Of a DNA stretch of 10,370 bases, positions 1 through 6,304 are shown piece by piece; position 1 is the first letter of the stretch; every line of letters starts with the position of its first letter. The notes under the pieces were generated by a model, which did not search any database, was not told the DNA's origin, and saw nothing but the letters and a program-made list of their open reading frames with translations. Origin of the DNA: Acidobacteriota bacterium. Lineage in GTDB: Bacteria; Acidobacteriota; Terriglobia; UBA7540. Where the stretch lies: positions 1-10,370 of the forward strand of contig JAJYHU010000402.1 of NCBI GenBank assembly GCA_021784615.1, given 5' to 3'. The position numbers were made by a program, and so were the translations under genes.

Positions 1-423
1 GCAAAGGAAGTAACGGTCTCTTTGACCAGCGGCAGGATGTCGCTATACCAAGCGGCAGCGGGCACGGGCTTCCGGGTAAAAGCAGGCGATGTGACCGTGG
101 CGCCATCGCAGGGCTATAAGACGCTCGGCGACGTTGCCATGGCAGACGGACTGTTGCTGGTGACGGCCAGGGATGGCGCGCTGCAAATCGAAAAGAACGG
201 AACTACCAAAGAGGTGAGCGCGGGAAAAACGATCACCATCTCCACAACCGCCGACCGGGCCCCAACACCCGTGCCACCGGGAAATCGGCACTTGAAACGC
301 ATATTGCATATTAGCCCCGCGGCACTTCTATACCTCGGAATCGGCGCTGAAATCGCCGGCGGAGCTACTGCGATCATTCTGGCAACCCGCACTCCCAAGC
401 AAGCCTCGGCGGTCGCCCCTTAA
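1..423 (+). CDS. FecR-like / hypothetical membrane-anchored protein, 3' part
   Basis: The frame is open from the first base to the stop at 421-423, so this is the last 140 residues of a longer protein whose start lies outside the window; internal TTG (22) and ATG (37) codons are probably not the true start. The visible part is a beta-rich stretch of short alternating hydrophobic segments (for example GFRVKAGDVTV and LLLVTARDGALQIEKNG) followed by a proline-rich linker (APTPVPPG) and one hydrophobic helix near residues 104-132 ending in a short tail. This resembles the FecR-like or similar small beta-sandwich proteins with a C-terminal membrane anchor that are common in Acidobacteriota. The fold assignment is by style of sequence only, with no diagnostic motif. 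The beta-rich part is presumably extracytoplasmic, but the topology is not determined. A long untranslated stretch and a terminator follow, so it appears to end its transcription unit. Confidence 0.6.
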   Translation, partial: AKEVTVSLTSGRMSLYQAAAGTGFRVKAGDVTVAPSQGYKTLGDVAMADGLLLVTARDGALQIEKNGTTKEVSAGKTITISTTADRAPTPVPPGNRHLKRILHISPAALLYLGIGAEIAGGATAIILATRTPKQASAVAP

Positions 424-727
424 AAATCGCAGCGTACCACGCGGAAACGGTGCCAGACAGCTTTGCCAAGCTTTTGCGCAAGCTGGCTGGCGCGGCGCCC
501 AAGGCCATGCGCGATCCAGGGCGAAAAGCGGGACGGTAGCGCATCAGATAGGTGGTCCAATGGTTGCGTGACGCAAACACATTGAAGACATCTGCATTAA
601 CTTGTTACAAACCCACGTGGGAAACCTGGCGTTGCCGGGTTTTTTCGTTTTGCGACGCGCGGTTGCTCGGGTACATGAAGTAAACCTGCACCGACAAAAA
701 CGTTTCCACGCGGATCTGAGAAAGTAG
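424..727 (+). other. Non-coding, hairpin-rich intergenic region
   Basis: I see no supported gene in these 304 nt. Several local inverted repeats are present: AGCTT/AAGCT extended by GCC/GGC with one bulge (465-487), ATGCGC/GCGCAT enclosing 26 nt (507-544), and TTGCG/CGCAA with a 3-nt loop (564-576). They precede the intrinsic terminator at 623-645. The arrangement could be the long 3' untranslated region of the upstream gene, an independent small RNA, or a leader ending in an attenuator. I tried to fit a cyclic-di-GMP (GEMM) or cobalamin riboswitch and could not. No convincing sigma70 promoter for the downstream kinase gene was found between the terminator and 728. Confidence 0.4.
623..645 (+). 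terminator. Intrinsic (Rho-independent) terminator
   Basis: An 8-bp stem pairs AACCTGGC (623-630) with GCCGGGTT (634-641), with one T-G wobble and a 3-nt loop, and runs directly into a tract of six T residues (640-645) followed by CGTTTT. It reads on the + strand and most simply ends transcription from the FecR-like gene, although it lies 200 nt after that stop codon. It could also be the terminator of a small RNA or leader made from 424-622. Confidence 0.75.
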
Positions 728-3133
728 ATGGAATACCGATGGATCAGATACTTTTCGGGTTCTCACCAGGAGTGGAGTGTCTATTTTTCAAAGGCCGCGG
801 CGATCCTTTGCGGACTTTTCGGGGTGTTCGCCATTCTAGTCGAGGTTGTGCCTTTTGAACGGGTTATCCTGCCCGATGTTCCCCCGTCAGACGGCGTTTG
901 TTTCCTCCTGGTGGCTGTGTGCCTTTGGTTGCAGTTTGTCGAACCAAGCACTGCCTTCCGCAAAAAGATCTATCGCCGGGCGACCCTGGCTATGGGCCTC
1001 GCAACTGTTTCGGTAGCGCTCTTTTTCTTCCTGCAGGCTCTTGCCATAACCGAAACAGCGGCTATGTTGGTTACTTCATCACGCCTCGCGCCTCAAGTGG
1101 TAATGCCTCACCTGGCCGCCCTCGACTTCATCCTGTTGGGATCAGCCTTCGCCCTTCCTGACACCGGCAAACATGATCAGGTCCTCTCCGTCCAGCTTCT
1201 TGCCGGCGGAAGTTTCGTATTCGGACTCCTGGGGATCCTCGCCTTTGCACTCGGCAACGGCGCCTTCAGTGGCGGTCTTCCCATTGAAGCCCTGCTTCTC
1301 ATCATGCTTTCGTTAGGCGTCCTTTTCCTCCATCCTGACCGTGGCGTCGTCGCAGAACTCTTCACCGGGCTTTCCGGCGGAGTCATGGCGCGCCGCCTGC
1401 TGCCCATCGCCATTGTTATTCCGGTAGTCCTCGACTGGTGGAGATACGAAGCGGAGCGACTGGGGCTTCTGAGCTCTGAAACAGGCACCATGCTGATGGT
1501 GATGATGGCGATCATTCTGCTGCTTTATGAAGTGATCGTGACGGCGCAACTGCTGAACCGGGCCGACGAAGGCCGGCGGCGGACGGAAGAAGCGCTGGCC
1601 GAGGCCAACGAAAACCTGGAAGCCAAAGTGCTCGTGCGCTCAGGGGAGTTGAATAAGGCCAATGAGCGTCTGCGCATGGAACTTGCCGAGCGCAAGCGGG
1701 CTGAAGAAAAACTTCGCCAGAGCGAACGCCAGTTGCGGCTGATTGTCGATCAGATCCCTGCCGCCGTCTGGACAGCGGATCCAAACCTCTGCATTTTGTC
1801 CGCGTCTGGAGCCGGCTTGGGCGCCGCGAATCTGCGCCCCGAAGAACTGGTGGGCAAAACCGTGCCGGAGTTTCTGGGCACGGCGGACGAAAACTCCAAG
1901 CCGCTCGCCGCCCATCGTGCGGCTTTGCGCGGCAATCCCCAGTCTTACGAGATCGAGTTGGCTGGCCGCAGCTTCGCTACCCATCTTGAGCCGCTTCATG
2001 ACGAGATCGGCAAGATATCCGGAATCATTGCGGTGGCGCTCGATATCACGGAGGAAAAAAGAGCGCAGGACTCCGTCGCAAAGCTCGCGGCGATCGTCGA
2101 GTCTTCCCAGGACGCCATCATGGGAACTTCCCTCGACGGAATTTTCACAAGCTGGAACCAGGGCGCTGAGCAGATGTACGGATACAAGGAAGAAGAAGTC
2201 CTGGGCCGGCCTGTCTCAATAACCGTCCTTCCCAACCGCATGAAAGAAGTCACCCAGACGTTCGAAAAGGTCAGGCGAGGCGAACGGGTCCCTCCTTTTG
2301 AAACCGTCCGGGTCCGCAAAGACGGGCGTTTGATCGATGTGTCCCTGGCCGTTTCACCGGTCAAAAGTCCCTCGGGGAAAATCGTGGGCGTCTCTTCCAT
2401 CGCCCATGATATCGGCGATTTGAAGCGAGTTGAGAGAGAACTGAGAAAGCTTTCCGGGCGGCTGCTGAAAATGCAGGACGAAGAACGGCGCTATATCGCG
2501 CGCGAACTTCACGACGGCGCCATCCAGGGATTGGCCGCCAGCGTCATCAACCTCTCGATGATCAAAGAATCCACCGAGCTTTCCCCGGAATCCGCCAAAG
2601 CGCTGGAGGAAGCCTTAAAGCTGACGGGAAACGCCGTCCGTGAAATCCGGACGTTCTCCTATCTGCTGCACCCGCCGTTGCTCGACGTGACGGGCCTGGC
2701 CTCCGCGCTGCGCTGGTACGTTGAAGGTTACAGCCGGAGAGCCGGAATCAAAGTCGACCTTGACTTGCAAGAAAGCGAGAACCCGATCGGCAAGGAAGTC
2801 GAACTCGCCCTTTTCCGAATCGTCCAGGAGTCGCTTGCCAACATTCACCGCCATTCGGGCGGGCGTGAGGCGATGATCCGCCTGCAGCGGACGGAGGAAG
2901 GCTTGACTCTCATTGTTTCGGATAACGGGCATGGGATGGACGCCCAAACCCTCGAAAAGTTGCGAAGTGAAGGAGCTCCGTTGGGTGTTGGCGTTGCCGG
3001 CATGAAAGAGAGGCTTCGGCAGCTCGGAGGACAATTGGAAATCTCCTCCAGCAGATCGGGCACGGTTGTGTCCGCCACTGTGCCGCTTTTAAGGAAAGAA
3101 AATGAGACCCTTGCGCATCTTGATCGCCGATGA
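728..3133 (+). CDS. Membrane sensor histidine kinase, two PAS domains, NarX/DesK-type (HisKA_3)
   Basis: This 801-residue protein would sense an unknown signal, autophosphorylate on histidine and pass the phosphate to the response regulator encoded next. The N-terminal 275 residues carry about eight hydrophobic segments (near 22-42, 54-72, 85-105, 127-146, 154-176, 184-202, 222-237, 253-275), a membrane sensor region I cannot assign to a named family. A charged coiled coil (about 278-335) leads into two PAS domains (about 335-440 and 450-562). The dimerisation/phosphoacceptor helix contains ELHDGAIQGL with His595. The ATPase domain shows an N box around Asn705, a DNGHGM box at 732-737 and GVGVAGMKERL at 752-762, the pattern of the NarX/DesK branch. 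All key residues are intact. The start at 728 has only a weak purine stretch (GAGAAAG, 718-724). The last 32 nt overlap the regulator gene. Confidence 0.93.
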   Translation: MEYRWIRYFSGSHQEWSVYFSKAAAILCGLFGVFAILVEVVPFERVILPDVPPSDGVCFLLVAVCLWLQFVEPSTAFRKKIYRRATLAMGLATVSVALFFFLQALAITETAAMLVTSSRLAPQVVMPHLAALDFILLGSAFALPDTGKHDQVLSVQLLAGGSFVFGLLGILAFALGNGAFSGGLPIEALLLIMLSLGVLFLHPDRGVVAELFTGLSGGVMARRLLPIAIVIPVVLDWWRYEAERLGLLSSETGTMLMVMMAIILLLYEVIVTAQLLNRADEGRRRTEEALAEANENLEAKVLVRSGELNKANERLRMELAERKRAEEKLRQSERQLRLIVDQIPAAVWTADPNLCILSASGAGLGAANLRPEELVGKTVPEFLGTADENSKPLAAHRAALRGNPQSYEIELAGRSFATHLEPLHDEIGKISGIIAVALDITEEKRAQDSVAKLAAIVESSQDAIMGTSLDGIFTSWNQGAEQMYGYKEEEVLGRPVSITVLPNRMKEVTQTFEKVRRGERVPPFETVRVRKDGRLIDVSLAVSPVKSPSGKIVGVSSIAHDIGDLKRVERELRKLSGRLLKMQDEERRYIARELHDGAIQGLAASVINLSMIKESTELSPESAKALEEALKLTGNAVREIRTFSYLLHPPLLDVTGLASALRWYVEGYSRRAGIKVDLDLQESENPIGKEVELALFRIVQESLANIHRHSGGREAMIRLQRTEEGLTLIVSDNGHGMDAQTLEKLRSEGAPLGVGVAGMKERLRQLGGQLEISSSRSGTVVSATVPLLRKENETLAHLDRR

Positions 3134-3761
3134 CCATGAAGTGGTCCGTCAAGGCGTGCGAACCATTCTGGAGTCGCAAACCGGATGGAGCGTCGTTGCG
3201 GAATGTGAAAACGGCTTGGAGGCCGTCGGGCGAGCGGAGGAAACCGCTCCGGACATCGCCTTGATGGACATCAGCATGCCGCTCTTGAACGGCCTGGAAG
3301 CAACCAAACAAATCCTGAAAAACCGTTCTGAAACCCAGGTGCTGATCCTCAGCATGCACGAAAGCAGCGAGTTGGTGCAGGATGTCCTGGCGGCAGGGGC
3401 GCGGGGTTATATTCTTAAGACGGATGCCAGGCGCGATCTTGTGAACGCTGTCATCTCCCTGAGCGAGGGCCGGCCTTTCTTCACGTCCAAGGTGGCGGAG
3501 ATGGTTCTCGAAGGCTATCGCCATCGTGGCGCATCCGACAGTCTTAACGAAGCCACTCTCGGGAACCGCCTGACCGCGCGCGAAAGGCAAATCCTGCAAT
3601 TACTTGCGGAAGGCAAAAGCAGCAAGGAGATGGCCTCCGCGCTAAACATCAGCGTCAAAACCGCAGAAACCCACCGCGCCAACATCATGCGCAAGCTGGA
3701 CCTTCACTCCCTTGCAGATGTCGTACGGTATGCGATCCGCAACAAAATCATCGAAGCTTGA
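3102..3761 (+). CDS. NarL/FixJ (LuxR)-family response regulator
   Basis: This is a 219-residue DNA-binding regulator and the probable phosphorylation partner of the kinase it overlaps. The receiver domain (about 4-120) has the acidic pair Asp10-Asp11, phosphoacceptor Asp56 in LMDISMP, Ser84 at the Thr/Ser switch position and Lys106 in GYILK. After a linker, the LuxR-type helix-turn-helix (about 155-215) shows the typical LTARERQILQLLAEGKSSKE start and the SVKTAETHRANIMRKL recognition region. The ATG at 3102 lies inside the kinase gene in another frame and is preceded by AAGGAAAG (3091-3098), so translational coupling is likely. Targets are unknown. The nearest candidate is the palindromic region immediately downstream, in front of the tad genes; that link is inference from position. 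Confidence 0.95.
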   Translation: MRPLRILIADDHEVVRQGVRTILESQTGWSVVAECENGLEAVGRAEETAPDIALMDISMPLLNGLEATKQILKNRSETQVLILSMHESSELVQDVLAAGARGYILKTDARRDLVNAVISLSEGRPFFTSKVAEMVLEGYRHRGASDSLNEATLGNRLTARERQILQLLAEGKSSKEMASALNISVKTAETHRANIMRKLDLHSLADVVRYAIRNKIIEA

Positions 3762-3799
3762 CCCTCCTGCGCCCCCCGGAATCCTCTTCCAAATTACTT

Positions 3800-3853
3800 C
3801 TTAGTTAACAACTCAAGAACTATAGTTCTAGGGCTATCCCCCAGATAACTAAG
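3800..3853 (+). promoter_or_regulatory. Nested inverted repeats with a possible -10 element, upstream of the tad genes
   Basis: A perfect 14-bp palindrome, AGAACTATAGTTCT (3816-3829), sits within an outer inverted repeat of 8 bp, CTTAGTTA (3800-3807) and TAACTAAG (3846-3853). The palindrome centre contains TATAGT (3821-3826), which differs from the sigma70 -10 consensus at one position. The 17-nt-spaced -35 candidate TTCTTA (3798-3803) is poor. The geometry suggests an operator overlapping an activator-dependent promoter, and the adjacent NarL-type regulator is an obvious but unproven ligand. If the promoter is real, the tadG transcript would have a leader of about 175 nt. Confidence 0.4.
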
Positions 3854-3936
3854 GATTTTCCTGTTTTTAATTACGGTGGATTTGTCTGAAAATTCGGCAA
3901 TCGACCCGATTTCCTTCCCTCCTTTAAAACTGTAGA

Positions 3937-3991
3937 CTCCCAGCATTGCAAATGAATTCGCGGCTAAACCTGGGAGGGTATTAGCAAGCGA
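3937..3991 (+). promoter_or_regulatory. Possible H-type pseudoknot leader next to the tadG ribosome binding site
   Basis: Two helices interleave. Stem 1 pairs CTCCCAG (3937-3943) with CTGGGAG (3970-3976), 7 bp without mismatch. Stem 2 pairs TCGC and GCTAA (3958-3961, 3963-3967), which lie in the loop of stem 1, with TTAGC and GCGA (3981-3985, 3988-3991), giving 9 bp with a small internal loop. The 3' strand of stem 2 abuts the GGAGGA Shine-Dalgarno sequence (3995-4000). This order (5' arm 1, 5' arm 2, 3' arm 1, 3' arm 2) is that of an H-type pseudoknot, as in several ribosome-binding-site riboswitches. It matches no riboswitch class I know; the two stems could also be mutually exclusive alternatives. 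Confidence 0.3.
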
Positions 3992-4008
3992 TTTGGAGGA
4001 GGGGGGAA

Positions 4009-5238
4009 ATGGCAAGACACAAGAATGATGCAGGACAGGCACTGATTCTATTCGCCTTCACAATGGTTGTCCTGATGGGCTTCGCGGGAATGGGAATCGA
4101 CATGGGATATCTCCGCTACATGCGGCGGACCATGCAGGCAGCCACCGACAGCGCCGCAGTGGCCGGAGCCGCCGAACTGAATTATGGCGATGTCACCGCC
4201 GCGGCGCGCGCTGACGCCGCAACCGACGGCTTTACGAACGGCAGCCGGGGAACTTCCGTTACGGTGAACAATCCGCCGCTCAGCGGACCCCATCAAGGAA
4301 ATCCCAGCTATGTGGAAGTCATCGTCGCGCAAGAACAGCCGACGTTTTTCATGAAGGTGCTGGGCATTGATTCCCACATGGTCAGCACACGGGCGGTGGC
4401 TTACTCGGGAACTTCCGGGGCCTGCATCTATTCCATTGACCCGTCAGCATCAAGCGCCTTTTCCGTAAGCGGAAGCGCCGATCTCAATGCCCAGTGCGGC
4501 ATTCTGGACAACTCCAACAATTCCACCGCAGCCCTGGTGACGAACGGCGGGGGATGCGTGTCGGCCAAGTACATCGGAGTTGTCGGGCAATTTAAGAACA
4601 ACTCTTCTTGCGCGCCCTCGCCTAATCCTGAAAGCGGGATCGCGCCGTTTAGCGATCCTTTGGCCTACCTGCAACCACCCAATGTCGGCGCCTGCGACTA
4701 CAATACGGTCTCCATTAGCGGCGGCACGCAAACCCTCTATCCCGGCGTCTATTGCGGCGGCATCAACATCAGCGGCGGCTCAACCGATATCACCTTCAGC
4801 CCCGGGACTTACATTATCAACGGCGGCGGCCTGAGCGTCAGCGGCGGCGCCAACGTCAACGGCAACGGAGTCTTTTTCTACCTGACCGGCACCTCGACTT
4901 CCTTCAAAGGCGTTTCGATCACGGGCGGGAGCGCCAGTTCGCTGATCGCTCCGCCTTCGGGAACCTATCGCGGAATTCTGTTCTTTCAAGACAGAGCCAT
5001 CACGGGTGGTTCCTCCGGCGCTAACAGCAATATCGCCGGCGGCAGCGGGATGACGATCCAGGGAACGCTCTACTTTCCGACAACGACTCTCAGCTATTCC
5101 GGAACCAGCACCAATGCAGCCTATACGATCCTTGTGGCCGACGTTGTAAAAATCACCAACAACACGTATTTTCCTGATACTTACTCGACCGATCCTAACG
5201 GTTTTTCACCAATCCACGGCGCCGTACTGGTGGAATGA
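4009..5238 (+). CDS. TadG-like pilus-assembly protein with glycine-rich beta-helix-like C-terminus
   Basis: The 409-residue product begins with the N-terminal Tad/TadG-like signature: a short basic tail, DAGQALILFAF at 7-17, a membrane helix at about 10-32, then MGYLRYMRRTMQAATDSAAVAGA (32-54), typical of Flp-pilus TadE/G-like proteins. Unlike TadE, no Glu occurs five residues after Gly9, so prepilin-peptidase cleavage is not expected. From about 135 the protein changes: six cysteines (139, 163, 183, 201, 229, 249) and repeated short blocks such as SISGG, NISGG, SVSGG, SITGG with PGVYCGG and PGTYIINGGG (about 235-350), suggesting a beta-helix or similar extracellular fold. It is probably inner-membrane anchored with the bulk outside the cytoplasm. 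A strong GGAGGAGGGGGG precedes the ATG. Two TadE-like genes follow in one apparent operon. The exact role (pilus assembly or anchored adhesin-like protein) is open. Confidence 0.85.
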   Translation: MARHKNDAGQALILFAFTMVVLMGFAGMGIDMGYLRYMRRTMQAATDSAAVAGAAELNYGDVTAAARADAATDGFTNGSRGTSVTVNNPPLSGPHQGNPSYVEVIVAQEQPTFFMKVLGIDSHMVSTRAVAYSGTSGACIYSIDPSASSAFSVSGSADLNAQCGILDNSNNSTAALVTNGGGCVSAKYIGVVGQFKNNSSCAPSPNPESGIAPFSDPLAYLQPPNVGACDYNTVSISGGTQTLYPGVYCGGINISGGSTDITFSPGTYIINGGGLSVSGGANVNGNGVFFYLTGTSTSFKGVSITGGSASSLIAPPSGTYRGILFFQDRAITGGSSGANSNIAGGSGMTIQGTLYFPTTTLSYSGTSTNAAYTILVADVVKITNNTYFPDTYSTDPNGFSPIHGAVLVE

Positions 5239-5268
5239 ATTAGGGAGTAAAAAATGGAGGGGGAAATA

Positions 5269-5760
5269 ATGAAGAATCCAACGACAATCAAATCCCGGTT
5301 TTGCACGATGGCCGGCAAAGTTTTGGAAACTCTAAAGTCTGATTCAGCTCAAGCTCTTGTGGAATTAGCCTTCGTTCTGCCCGTAGCTTCGTTTCTTTTG
5401 GTGGGAACCATCGAAATCGGCCGCCTAGCCAACACCAGCATTGTGCTCAACGATGCCGCCCGGGCTGGCGTGCAGTATGGAGCCCAAAACCGCGTGACGG
5501 CCTCCGACAATAACGGCATGAGCCAAGCCGCCGAGCAGGATGCAACAAACATCAGCGCCCTGACCGTCACCCCCAGCCACTTCTGCGCCTGCTCCGACGG
5601 GACAAGTTCAACCTGCGAGCCGACGGATTGCCAAAACAGCCGCATCCTGGAATATGTCAAGGTCGACACTCAAACGCAGTTGAACACCCTTTTGCCATAC
5701 CCTGGCCTTCCGCGGTCATTCACGGTCAAAGGGCAGGAAATCATGAGGGTGAGCCAGTAA
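5269..5760 (+). CDS. TadE-like pseudopilin, first copy
   Basis: This 163-residue TadE-family protein is expected to be a minor pseudopilin or assembly factor of a Flp-type system. After a 25-residue basic leader comes SAQALVELAFVLPVASFLLVG (26-46), the TadE membrane helix with the conserved Glu32. The residue at the expected prepilin cleavage site is Ala27 rather than Gly. GRLANTSIVLNDAARAGVQYG follows, as in the family. The extracytoplasmic part has a cysteine cluster at 106, 108, 116 and 121. I place the start at ATG 5269 because GGAGGGGG (5256-5263) is spaced just as before the neighbouring tad genes. An in-frame ATG at 5254 with its own GGGAG (5243-5247) would add five residues, so both may be used. 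The gene starts 30 nt after the tadG-like stop. Confidence 0.87.
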   Translation: MKNPTTIKSRFCTMAGKVLETLKSDSAQALVELAFVLPVASFLLVGTIEIGRLANTSIVLNDAARAGVQYGAQNRVTASDNNGMSQAAEQDATNISALTVTPSHFCACSDGTSSTCEPTDCQNSRILEYVKVDTQTQLNTLLPYPGLPRSFTVKGQEIMRVSQ

Positions 5761-5854
5761 AAAGCTTTCAAACACGCCCGAGGCTAGGGGGAGAAAGGCC
5801 GCGAGCGCGATTTCAGAATCGACGCAAAGAATTAACTCAAGGAGGGGGAATCCC

Positions 5855-6286
5855 ATGATGAAGAATAGAATGAGAAAAGTTCGGGCCTCACGCAAGAATG
5901 ACCAAGGCGCTTCCTTGCTGGAATTCGGTTTAGTCGTGCTGGTTTTCTACACGTTCGTGTTCGGGGTCATGGATTTCGGGCGGGCGCTTTACAACTATCA
6001 CTTTGTAAGCCATGCGGCACGGGAAGCCACGCGGTATGCGATTGTCCACGGGGCCGCAAGCCCTGCCCCAGCCACCGCCGCCGACATTGCGGCGTTCATC
6101 CAAGGCATAACGCCCAGTAGTATCGATCCTCACGCGATCACGGTTTCGACAACCTGGAGCCCCAACAATGAACCCGGCAGCGACGTGCGGATTCAAGTGC
6201 AAGACAATTTCCATTTCATCATGCCGATGTTGCTGACGACCCAGATGACTATGACAAGCGCTTCGCAAATGGTTATTTCTCAGTAA
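5855..6286 (+). CDS. TadE-like pseudopilin, second copy
   Basis: The 143-residue product has a basic leader, then DQGASLLEFGLVVLVFYTFVFG (16-37) with Gly18 followed by Glu23 at the +5 position, which is the prepilin-peptidase recognition pattern reported for TadE/TadF pseudopilins. DFGRALYNYHFVSHAAREATRYA follows the membrane helix, as in the TadE family. The remainder is a short extracytoplasmic domain without cysteine, unlike the first copy. GGAGGGGGAA (5841-5850) precedes ATG 5855; the ATG at 5858 is an equivalent alternative. It lies 94 nt after the first TadE-like gene, with a small CGATT/AATCG hairpin (5808-5821) between them, and is probably co-transcribed. No prepilin peptidase, Flp pilin, secretin or ATPase gene is visible in the window. 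Confidence 0.88.
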   Translation: MMKNRMRKVRASRKNDQGASLLEFGLVVLVFYTFVFGVMDFGRALYNYHFVSHAAREATRYAIVHGAASPAPATAADIAAFIQGITPSSIDPHAITVSTTWSPNNEPGSDVRIQVQDNFHFIMPMLLTTQMTMTSASQMVISQ

Positions 6287-6288
6287 GC

Positions 6289-6304
6289 AGTTAATAGTTT
6301 AACT
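6289..6304 (+). terminator. Weak AT-rich hairpin after the tad genes
   Basis: AGTTAA (6289-6294) pairs with TTAACT (6299-6304) around a 4-nt loop, starting 3 nt after the stop of the second TadE-like gene. It is followed by CTTTAACC rather than a clean T-tract, so it is at best a weak terminator or a 3'-end stabiliser. Confidence 0.25.

Noticed and set aside
424..622. Cobalamin or cyclic-di-GMP riboswitch upstream of the kinase
   Set aside because: Neither a B12 box nor the GEMM core could be aligned; only generic hairpins are visible.
1743..2222. 159-codon open frame on the + strand inside the kinase gene
   Set aside because: It is out of frame with the PAS domains, very rich in Arg and Ser as expected from a shifted GC-rich reading, and has no motif.
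2910..3599. 229-codon open frame on the - strand
   Set aside because: It lies antisense to the conserved ATPase domain of the kinase and the receiver of the regulator.
3833..4008. Cyclic-di-GMP (GEMM) riboswitch in the tadG leader
   Set aside because: The conserved GEMM core and its GNRA tetraloop-receptor pair are not present; only the general presence of structure supports a switch.
3794..4042. 82-codon open frame on the - strand across the tadG leader
   Set aside because: It has no recognised motif, overlaps the tadG start, and the region is better explained as regulatory DNA.
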